From: Rhizobium sp. Leaf453
Lineage (GTDB): Bacteria > Pseudomonadota > Alphaproteobacteria > Rhizobiales > Rhizobiaceae
DNA length: 64,000 bases
NCBI RefSeq assembly: GCF_001425605.1
Contig: NZ_LMRG01000001.1
Coordinates: 563,597 to 627,596, forward strand
Reading direction: 5' to 3'
The notes beneath the pieces were generated by a model, which saw only the letters and a list, made by a program, of their open reading frames with translations, made no database searches and was not told the DNA's origin. Below are positions 57,373 to 64,000 of this stretch, piece by piece. A program made the translations under genes and the position numbers. Numbering within the stretch: position 1 is the first letter of the stretch; every line of letters begins with the position of its first letter.

Positions 57373-57828
57373 CTAATGCACCGGGCATTCCGACTGCTTC
57401 AGAAGCCTTGCGAACAGATCGCTCAATTCGGGATGGCCCGCCTCGCGCATGGCCATCTCGACCGGGACCCATTTCGATTTCCGAATCCGGTCTTCCGGGA
57501 AATCATCGGAGCGTGAAAGAACGCGCAAAAGATGAACAGTGACATGAAAACGGTTGGGGCTTGTTTCCTTGGCATAGGTAAACGTTCCGAGGGCGTCCTT
57601 CTCGATTAGGCCGGAAATGCCGGCCTCCTCGAAGGCTTCGCGTTCTGCGGTTTCTCTGGCCGTCTCGCCGCTTTCGATGTGCCCCTTGGGTATGCCCCAT
57701 AGCCCAGTCCGCAGGCTTCCAATCAGCAACACTTCCATTTCGCCCGCCTGGATGTTCCTGCGATAGCAGATGGCTCCGGCCTGCCAGTTGAAGGCCGGGG
57801 TTTCAGACGAATACAATGCCATGCTCAT
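57373..57828 (-). CDS. NUDIX hydrolase
   Basis: 151 residues with a complete Nudix box, GHIESGETARETAEREAF then EEAG (about 49-70), which binds the metal and hydrolyses nucleoside-diphosphate-linked compounds. The N terminus (GAICYRRNIQAGEMEVLLIG) and GLWGIPKG resemble diadenosine-polyphosphate/MutT-type enzymes. Substrate not determinable. Confidence 0.9.
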   Translation of the reverse strand: MSMALYSSETPAFNWQAGAICYRRNIQAGEMEVLLIGSLRTGLWGIPKGHIESGETARETAEREAFEEAGISGLIEKDALGTFTYAKETSPNRFHVTVHLLRVLSRSDDFPEDRIRKSKWVPVEMAMREAGHPELSDLFARLLKQSECPVH

Positions 57829-58084
57829 TTCCGATCGCTGCCGTCGCCTGATTGAACAGCACTACGGTGGGCGATAATCTCCGTCCACACAGCCGTCAGC
57901 CTCCACTGGGTTGCCGGCGCACATTAGTCATATAATTGTCATATTCAAGCCCTGCGGTGGAACTTCCAGGGCTTTGCGCAGGCAAACCGGGCGCAGAATC
58001 CGGCCTGTCATTTCCGCACGACGCATCATTCAGAATTGAACGCAACCAGCGTGTAACTGAATTTCCTGCGAAAATGGCTCAACG
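57829..58084. other. Intergenic region upstream of the NUDIX gene
   Basis: About 255 bases; no gene found. It ends at the terminator of the tandem FlbD-like gene. Two GTCATAT elements lie near 57927-57945; significance unknown. Confidence 0.35.
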
Positions 58085-58110
58085 AAAAAGCCCGGCTATG
58101 AACCGGGCTT
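58085..58110 (-). terminator. Rho-independent terminator of the FlbD-like gene
   Basis: Stem AAGCCCGG/CCGGGCTT (58088-58095 and 58103-58110) with a 7-base loop. On the minus strand it ends in a T-run (CTTTTTCG), 27 bases past the stop at 58137. Confidence 0.8.
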
Positions 58111-58136
58111 CTTGTCAATCCACGCGGGCTGGCAAC

Positions 58137-58601
58137 TCAGCTTGCGGCCTGCTTATCAGCGGTTTTCTTGCGCGCCGACGCGCCGGACAGGAAAGAATTG
58201 ATAAGCGACTTCTCTGCCGGGGCCTCGGCGGGCGCCTCCTTGTTCAGCAATCCCTCCACCGCGGTGATGGACTCCGGAACGACGAATTCAGCATGCTCAC
58301 CGCCTGCGGTCGTCCGGATCACGGTTGCGTCTGCGCGCTGGTAAATGCCGACCACTTGCTTGGCATTGAAATGGATAGCACCTCCATCTTTCCTTCGGGT
58401 AAAGGTGATGAAGGTCGCGCCAGCTGCGGAAAGTCGCTTCACGACATCGTCCGCGAGTTCGGAAACCACAAAGCTCGTGTTTTCACCACCTGCCGCTGTT
58501 CGGATTACAGTTTTGGCCTGTGCCGAAAAAACGGCAACCACCAGTTCCGCATTGATATAAACTGCGCCTTTACCCTCAGTCCGTGTAAGGTTTGTAAACA
58601 T
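58137..58601 (-). CDS. Tandem FlbD/YlzI-like repeat protein (154 aa)
   Basis: Two repeats, about 3-58 and 65-120, share the pattern LTR/FTR..G...Y/HxNA..VV.........TVIRT.AGGE...FVV.E....V..L. This resembles the small flagellar protein FlbD (LTRLNG..F.LNADLI ... DTVITL.NGKK..V.ES..EVI). A Pro/Ala/Glu linker and a basic tail (SARKKTADK) follow. The start at 58601 (MFTNLTRTEG) has AGGAGG seven bases before it; 27 more upstream codons lack one. FlbD is normally one copy of ~60-70 residues, so a duplicated form is unusual. Relationship judged by eye only. Confidence 0.6.
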   Translation of the reverse strand: MFTNLTRTEGKGAVYINAELVVAVFSAQAKTVIRTAAGGENTSFVVSELADDVVKRLSAAGATFITFTRRKDGGAIHFNAKQVVGIYQRADATVIRTTAGGEHAEFVVPESITAVEGLLNKEAPAEAPAEKSLINSFLSGASARKKTADKQAAS

Positions 58602-58703
58602 CACGCCTCCTATTCGATACGATGGGATAATATTTGCTTGCATTAGTCCAGAGATGACCCACGCTATACGTTCAGACGTCAAAAGTTATTCGCGCCTCGG
58701 GGG

Positions 58704-58847
58704 CTAAAATTCAAATTCCCTTTCCTTCGCCTTGAAAGCACCGCTGAAATGGTTGTCCCAGGGGTTAAAAAACTCCAGAGGAGCGTCGTCTTCGATGACA
58801 TCCTCTTCATCAGAGATGTCTCCGGTTTTTGGCTTTTCCGTGATCAT
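58704..58847 (-). CDS. Acidic small protein (47 aa)
   Basis: ATG at 58847 behind TGGAGCCTTCA. The product begins MITEKPKTGDISDEEDVIED and continues with a hydrophobic-aromatic patch (PLEFFNPWDNHFSGAF) and a charged end. About 13 of 47 residues are acidic. It sits 100 bases upstream of the tandem FlbD-like gene on the same strand and may share its transcript. No family recognised. Confidence 0.5.
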   Translation of the reverse strand: MITEKPKTGDISDEEDVIEDDAPLEFFNPWDNHFSGAFKAKEREFEF

Positions 58848-59235
58848 TGAAGGCTCCAGATTGAAACGCGCAAAAACCACATCTTGCCTGATGAATCAAC
58901 CTTAACGGCAAATCCTGGCGTCAAAACAACCTGGGGCTTTTGCCGAAAAACATATCAGGGGCCAATTGAACGGCGCCTGTGGATAATCCATGAACCATTT
59001 GCTTCTTGACCGCAAGACTGGAATCATCAAACGCCCCAAACATGGGCCCATGGCTCAGTATTCGATCAGATCGAATATCCGGGTGGCAAAGTCCGCAGAG
59101 AGAGGATCATAGGTCAGTTTCGGTCAAAGCGGCTTGTGAAGTGAATGGCAAACAAATGTTGAGAGCATGTCACCGAGATAATCGACGCCAACAGTCTGAC
59201 ACCAACTTTTCGGCACATTGACTTTGAGAAAATTA
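58848..59235. other. Intergenic region, 388 bases
   Basis: Between the acidic small gene and tRNA-Phe. A 71-codon plus frame (59006-59221) has no ribosome site or family and is left out. No clear regulatory structure seen, apart from a T-stretch just past the tRNA 3' end that could terminate it. Confidence 0.4.
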
Positions 59236-59311
59236 TGGTGCCCGGAGGCGGATTTGAACCACCGACACGCGGATTTTCAATCCGCTGCTCTACCAACTGA
59301 GCTATCCGGGC
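59236..59311 (-). tRNA. tRNA-Phe (anticodon GAA)
   Basis: 76 bases on the minus strand, from GCCCGGATAGCTCAG to the encoded CCA end. Acceptor GCCCGG pairs with CCGGGC, the anticodon stem is CGGAT/ATCCG-like around loop TTGAAAA with GAA, and the T-loop GGTTCAAATCC is standard. Last element of the murA-hisD-infA-maf-yacG block. Confidence 0.97.
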
Positions 59312-59498
59312 ATCCCTGCTTGTCAGCAGTGGTTCCGCTTGAAGAACCGTGGGGCGGTTGGTTGCGCCCCGGAAGCGAGCGGGGTTATAACATCTTGTTC
59401 GGCGGTGTCCAGCACCAAATGACGATTTTTCGACCGGAAAATGTCAGTTGATGCAAATATCTGAAAAATAATGGATATCCGCCGAAATTCCGCGGGAC

Positions 59499-59705
59499 TT
59501 ACTCGTCCTCGCCGACTTTTGACTCATCGTCAGCAACCGGAATCGCGTAGGAACCGGTCAGCCAGCGGTTTAGATCGACATTGCGGCAGCGATCGGAGCA
59601 GAAGGGGTAATGTTCGCGGTGCGAGGGCCGCTTGCATTCCGGGCATTGAACGGTCTTGCGCAGTGGCGCCACGTTGGACATGCCCTTGTTACTTTCAGAA
59701 CTCAT
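59499..59705 (-). CDS. yacG: DNA gyrase inhibitor YacG
   Basis: 68 residues: a zinc finger of four Cys (CPECKRPSHREHYPFCSDRC, spacing C-x2-C-x15-C-x3-C), then the RNVDLNRWLTGSYAIP segment typical of YacG, and an acidic tail. YacG binds GyrB and blocks DNA binding. Four bases after maf. The start at 59705 has AGGGG about eight bases before it; an ATG at 59681 is an alternative. Confidence 0.93.
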   Translation of the reverse strand: MSSESNKGMSNVAPLRKTVQCPECKRPSHREHYPFCSDRCRNVDLNRWLTGSYAIPVADDESKVGEDE

Positions 59706-59709
59706 GGCC

Positions 59710-60330
59710 TCACCCCTTCACCCAGGTGCCATGCACCTCATAGCCTTCGCCTGAGAGAAGGCTCACGGTCTCGTAGAGCGGCAGTCCGACGACATTGGTA
59801 TAGGATCCCACCAGCTTGACCACGAAACTGCCGGCGATGCCTTGGATGCCGTAGGCCCCGGCCTTGCCGCGCCATTGCCCAGACGCGAGATAGCTGTCGA
59901 TGTCATGGCTGGACAGCCGCTTGAAGCGGACCTTGGTGTCGATGACCTTCTGGCGCACAGTCCTGTCCGGAGTGATCAGGCAGACGCCGGTATAGACCCG
60001 GTGGCTGCGTCCCGAGAGAAGATGCAGCGCGCTGGAGGCTTCGCTGACAAGCTCCGGCTTCGGCAGGATGCGGCGTCCGACGGAAACGACGGTATCAGCA
60101 GCCAGGATATAGCTGCCCTCCCAGGCCGGCTCGCCTTTGATCGCGGCCAGCGCCGCGCGCGCCTTCTCAGCCGACAGGCGCCAGGCAAGCGAACGCGGAT
60201 GCTCGGTGCGCTTCGGCGTCTCGTCGAGATCCATCGGCATCAGGCGCGCCGGCTCAATACCCGCTTGCGCGAGCAGTTCGACACGCCGCGGCGAACCGGA
60301 GGCCAGGATCAGCTTCTGTGTCAATGCCAT
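59710..60330 (-). CDS. maf: Maf-family nucleotide pyrophosphatase
   Basis: 206 residues: [15 protein letters not shown]-terminal motif, [15 protein letters not shown] with the catalytic Asp, and [13 protein letters not shown] with the conserved Gln/Gly. Hydrolyses non-canonical nucleoside triphosphates (dTTP/UTP class judging by the GAYGIQG segment). ATG at 60330 is preferred over the upstream TTG at 60339. Lies between infA and yacG. Confidence 0.94.
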   Translation of the reverse strand: MALTQKLILASGSPRRVELLAQAGIEPARLMPMDLDETPKRTEHPRSLAWRLSAEKARAALAAIKGEPAWEGSYILAADTVVSVGRRILPKPELVSEASSALHLLSGRSHRVYTGVCLITPDRTVRQKVIDTKVRFKRLSSHDIDSYLASGQWRGKAGAYGIQGIAGSFVVKLVGSYTNVVGLPLYETVSLLSGEGYEVHGTWVKG

Positions 60331-60380
60331 CGCAACCAAGCCGTGATTCTGAGAAATTTGCAGCGCAGATGCCGCGACGC

Positions 60381-60599
60381 TTACTTGAAGCGATAGGTGA
60401 TACGGCCCTTGGTGAGGTCGTACGGCGTCATTTCGACCAGCACCTTGTCGCCGGCGAGAACACGGATGCGGTTCTTGCGCATGCGGCCTGCCGTGTGGGC
60501 AATGATTTCATGCTCGTTTTCAAGCTTCACGCGGAAGGTTGCGTTGGGAAGCAATTCGGTAACGACGCCCGGGAATTCGAGGACTTCTTCTTTCGCCAT
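60381..60599 (-). CDS. infA: Translation initiation factor IF-1
   Basis: 72 residues, the canonical S1/OB-fold IF-1 ([51 protein letters not shown]). Binds the ribosomal A site during initiation. Universal length and sequence; 125 bases separate it from the upstream phosphatase gene, so it may have its own promoter. Confidence 0.98.
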   Translation of the reverse strand: MAKEEVLEFPGVVTELLPNATFRVKLENEHEIIAHTAGRMRKNRIRVLAGDKVLVEMTPYDLTKGRITYRFK

Positions 60600-60724
60600 G
60601 TAGGATATGTCTTTCTGTGCTTCGATGCGGACGCGACCGCGTCCTTAAAAAATTTCGCGGAAACTACACAATCGCCGCGGTTTTGTGAACAGCAGCGATC
60701 TTCTTTTCCGGTTTTGTGAAGGCG

Positions 60725-61207
60725 CTATGCCATCTTCTCGGGCATTTGTCCAAGCAAACGATGCCTGATCAGCGTCGCCAGGTGATTTCGAACGTCGCGA
60801 TAGGCCGAAACGATCTGTTCGCGCGTACCGGTCGCAACCGTCGGGTCCGGCGTCGGCCAATATACCACATCGATCGCCATCGAGCGCGTCAGTTCAAGGG
60901 CCGCGTGATGCGCCTCCGGCGCCAGCGTCACGATAAGGTCGAAATAATCGTCCTCAAGTTCATCCAGTGTATGCGGCTGGTGCCGCCCGGCCGTCAGCCC
61001 GATCTCCTCCAGCACCACATCGACAAAGGGATCGCGCTCGCCCGGCCGCACGCCGGCAGAGGCGACATAGGTCCCGGCCGGCAGCATGGCCTTGGCCAGG
61101 ACTTCGGCCATCGGCGAACGGATCGCATTCATGCCGCACATGAACAGCACCGAAGCGGGCGATTTGATGCTACGCTGCGGTATCTGGGGCGAAGCGGCGA
61201 TCGTCAC
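60725..61207 (-). CDS. Low-molecular-weight protein tyrosine phosphatase / arsenate-reductase-like protein
   Basis: 160 residues with the LMW-PTP P-loop C-x5-R at C24-R30 (VLFMCGMNAIRSPMAE) and the late Asp-Pro of VYWPTPDPTVA. The fold serves both phosphatases and ArsC-type arsenate reductases; I do not see the extra ArsC cysteines, so phosphatase is likelier. Two bases after the UPF0262 gene in the hisD operon. Confidence 0.88.
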   Translation of the reverse strand: MTIAASPQIPQRSIKSPASVLFMCGMNAIRSPMAEVLAKAMLPAGTYVASAGVRPGERDPFVDVVLEEIGLTAGRHQPHTLDELEDDYFDLIVTLAPEAHHAALELTRSMAIDVVYWPTPDPTVATGTREQIVSAYRDVRNHLATLIRHRLLGQMPEKMA

Positions 61208-61209
61208 GC

Positions 61210-61686
61210 TCAGCCCCGCCAGTAGAGCACGCAGACAAGCGTGAAGAGACGCCGCGCCGTATCGAAATCCAGCTTGATCTTGCCCGAGAGCCGATCCATC
61301 AGCGTTTGCGAGCCTTCGTTGTGAATACCGCGCCGGCCCATGTCGATCGCCTCGATCTGGCTGGGCGTCGAGGAGCGGATCGCCTCGTAATAGCTTTCGC
61401 AGATCATGAAATAATCCTTCACGATCCGCCGAAAGGGCGTCAACGACAGGATATGGGTGGCCACCGGCTCGCCATTTTCCAGCGTGATCGCGAAGACCAG
61501 CTTGGAATTGATCAGTGACAGGTTCAGCCGGTAAGGCCCGCCGGGATGGCCTTCGGGTTCGAAGGCGTTTTCCTCGATCAGGTCGAAGATCGCCACCGCC
61601 CGTTCATGTTCGACATCGGGCGTTGAGCGGCCGATGGTTTCGTCCAGCACGACATCGCAGAGGCGGTGGCTGGCCTTGGCTGTCAT
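61210..61686 (-). CDS. UPF0262 family protein
   Basis: 158 residues matching the UPF0262 family of alphaproteobacteria ([57 protein letters not shown]). Cytoplasmic, function unknown. Its ATG overlaps the hisD stop by four bases; the hisD-UPF0262-phosphatase order is conserved in Rhizobiales. Confidence 0.93.
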   Translation of the reverse strand: MTAKASHRLCDVVLDETIGRSTPDVEHERAVAIFDLIEENAFEPEGHPGGPYRLNLSLINSKLVFAITLENGEPVATHILSLTPFRRIVKDYFMICESYYEAIRSSTPSQIEAIDMGRRGIHNEGSQTLMDRLSGKIKLDFDTARRLFTLVCVLYWRG

Positions 61687-62987
61687 CCCTTATCCCCGAG
61701 ATTGAGGCGGATGGCAACCGAGCGGGCATGGGCCTCCAGTCCCTCGGAGCGAGCCAGCGCGATCGCCGCCGGGCCGAGATCACGCAACTGGTCTGTGCCG
61801 AGCCGCAGGATTGAGGTGCGCTTCATGTAATCGAGCACGCCGAGGCCGGAGGAGAACCGGGCGGACCGTGCCGTCGGCAGGACATGGTTGGAGCCGCCGA
61901 CATAATCGCCGATCACTTCCGGCGTATGGCGGCCGACGAAGATCGCGCCGGCATTGCGGATCTTGGGGATCATCGCATCGGCATCGGCCAGCGCCAGTTC
62001 CAGATGTTCGGCGGCGATGCGGTTGGCGAGCGGCACCGCCACGTCGAGTTCCGGCACAAGGATGATGGCACCGAAATCGCGCCAGCTGGCGCGGGCCGTC
62101 TCGCCGCGCGGAAGCGTGCGCAACTGACGCTCGACAGCAGCCTCGACCGCTGCCGCAAAGGGCGCGTCGTCCGTGATCAGGATAGACTGCGCGCCGACAT
62201 CATGTTCGGCCTGGGCGAGCAGATCGGCAGCGATCCAGTCTGGATCATTGTCGCGGTCGGCGATAACGAGCACTTCGGACGGGCCAGCGATCATGTCGAT
62301 GCCGACCGTGCCGAACACCTGCCGCTTGGCGGCCGCCACATAGGCATTGCCCGGTCCCATGATCTTGGCGACCGGGGCAATGCTGGCCGTTCCGTAAGCA
62401 AGCGCCGCAATCGCCTGGGCGCCGCCGATCCGGTAGATCTCCTCGACGCCCGCCATGCGCGCGGCGGCAAGAACCGCCGGATTGATCGCACCGCCATTGG
62501 CCGGCACGACCATGACGATACGCTCGACACCCGCCACCTTGGCGGGCAGCGCGTTCATCAGCACCGAACTCGGATAGCTCGCCGTGCCGCCCGGCACGTA
62601 GAGACCAACGGCATCGATCGCCGTCCAGCGAGAACCAAGGCCGACACCCATCGAATCCTCGTAGATATCGTCCTTCGGGCGCTGCCGCGTGTGATGCGCC
62701 TCGATGCGGACGGCAGCGACCTTCAGCGCGCCGAGCACTTCGGAGGGGACCTGGTTGATGGCCGCGTCGATTTCCTCAGCCATCACCCGCATACCGGTCA
62801 CGGCAAAATCGAGACCGTCGAATTTCTTCGTATAGTCAGCAAGCGCCGCGTCACCACGAGCGCGAACATCGTCGATGATCGCCCGCACGACGGCATTCAC
62901 ATCCTCGGACACTTCCCGCTTGGTCGTCAGAAAGGCTGCGAACTGTTCTTCAAAGCCGGGGGTGAGATAGTCCAGACGAATGGCCAA
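61683..62987 (-). CDS. hisD: Histidinol dehydrogenase
   Basis: 434 residues, zinc enzyme that makes histidine from histidinol in two oxidation steps. Motifs: [48 protein letters not shown] with Gln/His zinc ligands, and [18 protein letters not shown]. Isolated from other his genes, as in many rhizobia. Coupled to UPF0262 downstream. Confidence 0.97.
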   Translation of the reverse strand: MAIRLDYLTPGFEEQFAAFLTTKREVSEDVNAVVRAIIDDVRARGDAALADYTKKFDGLDFAVTGMRVMAEEIDAAINQVPSEVLGALKVAAVRIEAHHTRQRPKDDIYEDSMGVGLGSRWTAIDAVGLYVPGGTASYPSSVLMNALPAKVAGVERIVMVVPANGGAINPAVLAAARMAGVEEIYRIGGAQAIAALAYGTASIAPVAKIMGPGNAYVAAAKRQVFGTVGIDMIAGPSEVLVIADRDNDPDWIAADLLAQAEHDVGAQSILITDDAPFAAAVEAAVERQLRTLPRGETARASWRDFGAIILVPELDVAVPLANRIAAEHLELALADADAMIPKIRNAGAIFVGRHTPEVIGDYVGGSNHVLPTARSARFSSGLGVLDYMKRTSILRLGTDQLRDLGPAAIALARSEGLEAHARSVAIRLNLGDKG

Positions 62988-63049
62988 GGGAAAGTATCCT
63001 CAATCGGTAATCGGCAGTTGCGCACGGCTTATCGCCGGCAGTCGGGAAA

Positions 63050-63490
63050 TCAGGCGCCAGCCGGATGGCGAGGCTTGAAACCGGTTTCCCATGCGCCGCC
63101 GGTATCCGCAAGCTGAACCTCGATACATTCCACATCGATCATGATCGAAGCGCCACCCGACAGCACGAACTCGACGGTTCCGTCCGGTCCCTCGCCATTC
63201 TGTTCGAACTGGATCGCCAGCAGCGACAAGACGGCTTCGGCATCCTTGCGATTGAACCCGATGGAGCGGACGGCGGAGACACGTTTGAACAGCAGCAGGC
63301 TGCGGCGGCGCTCGAAGGATTTGCCGCGCCCTTCTGCCGTTTCCCAGACAAAACGGTTGATGACCAGCGACAGTTGCCGCGAGCGCGACGCATAGGCGAG
63401 CCCGGAAACCTTGAAGACCGCATCCTGCACATGGGCGGACACGATCGCGAGGTCCTCGGCGTCGAGCGCCATCAGCTTCAAACTGTCCAT
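63050..63490 (-). CDS. DUF2948 family protein
   Basis: 146 residues (MDSLKLMALDAEDLAIVSAH ... IMIDVECIEVQLADTG), the DUF2948 family that sits between murA and hisD in Rhizobiales. Cytoplasmic, unknown role. The ATG at 63490 is preferred; the frame extends seven codons to a TTG. Confidence 0.9.
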   Translation of the reverse strand: MDSLKLMALDAEDLAIVSAHVQDAVFKVSGLAYASRSRQLSLVINRFVWETAEGRGKSFERRRSLLLFKRVSAVRSIGFNRKDAEAVLSLLAIQFEQNGEGPDGTVEFVLSGGASIMIDVECIEVQLADTGGAWETGFKPRHPAGA

Positions 63491-63522
63491 GCCGTCAAAT
63501 CCCTTGCCCAAGCGCTTGTCGC

Positions 63523-63540
63523 GGCGGCCCGAAGGCCGCC
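63523..63540 (-). repeat. UUCG-loop hairpin between murA and DUF2948 gene
   Basis: On the minus strand GGCGGCC-TTCG-GGCCGCC, a 7-base GC stem with the extra-stable UUCG tetraloop. There is no T-run, so partial termination or message stabilisation is possible. Confidence 0.6.
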
Positions 63541-63609
63541 ACCATCATGGAACAGGACATAGGACGCCGACGCTAAATCCGCAACTGCGAGGAAGACGTT
63601 CGGGAAGGA

Positions 63610-64000
<391 letters not shown>

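Noticed and set aside
59006..59221. 71-codon plus frame beside tRNA-Phe
   Set aside because: No start signal and no domain; ends just before the tRNA.

Overview
The window looks like a chromosomal segment of a Rhizobiales bacterium, most likely Rhizobiaceae (Rhizobium/Agrobacterium/Sinorhizobium group). The evidence is the gene content and order: an alphaproteobacterial chemotaxis operon containing cheS; a rhaRSTPQUK / rhaDI L-rhamnose locus laid out as described in Rhizobium leguminosarum; a eukaryote-type glutamine synthetase glnII with a divergent gstI; and a murA-hisD-infA-maf-yacG-tRNA-Phe block. GC content is high and long antisense shadow frames are common. I see no insertion sequence, prophage, CRISPR array or plasmid-type replication gene.

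Layout. 1-6149 (minus): chemotaxis operon icpA-like receptor, cheS, cheY1, cheA, cheW, cheR and the first codons of cheB. 6944-17843: L-rhamnose uptake (minus) and catabolism (plus), divergent from an operator region at 14283-14355. 18025-19679: small envelope and housekeeping genes. 20158-21886: the gstI/glnII nitrogen-assimilation pair around an AT-rich intergenic region with a sigma-54 promoter. 22071-24706: a class III cyclase, a DUF892 protein and small hypotheticals. 24772-31223: recX-gntR, divergent from an amino-acid-type ABC transporter, a class V PLP enzyme and a dihydropyrimidinase-like hydrolase, with a strong FadR-type operator between. 31530-34803: a Tat-exported molybdenum hydroxylase with a diheme cytochrome. 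34877-46623 (minus): a large branched-chain amino acid / acyl-CoA degradation cluster (BCKDH complex, acyl-CoA dehydrogenase, thiolase, hydratase, hydrolase, two SDRs and 3-hydroxyisobutyrate dehydrogenase) facing an AraC regulator. 47967-51550: a diguanylate cyclase and an HWE sensor kinase, convergent. 51877-58847: small Rhizobiales proteins, a DapA-family/ALDH/FAD-oxidoreductase operon, a NUDIX hydrolase, a tandem FlbD-like protein and an acidic micro-ORF. 59236-64000 (minus): housekeeping block.

How the genes work together. The rhamnose genes form a complete pathway: RhaSTPQ import, RhaU mutarotation, RhaI isomerisation, RhaK phosphorylation, and RhaD aldol cleavage plus oxidation, under the DeoR-family RhaR. 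The branched-chain cluster covers 2-oxoacid to acyl-CoA conversion and the next steps of valine (hydratase, hydrolase, MmsB) and isoleucine (hydratase, SDR, thiolase) degradation. GlnII is probably controlled by NtrC/sigma-54 and by GstI. The substrates of the class V PLP/dihydropyrimidinase operon, the molybdenum hydroxylase and the DapA/ALDH/FAD operon cannot be told from sequence alone; these and the tandem FlbD-like protein are the least explained parts of the window.
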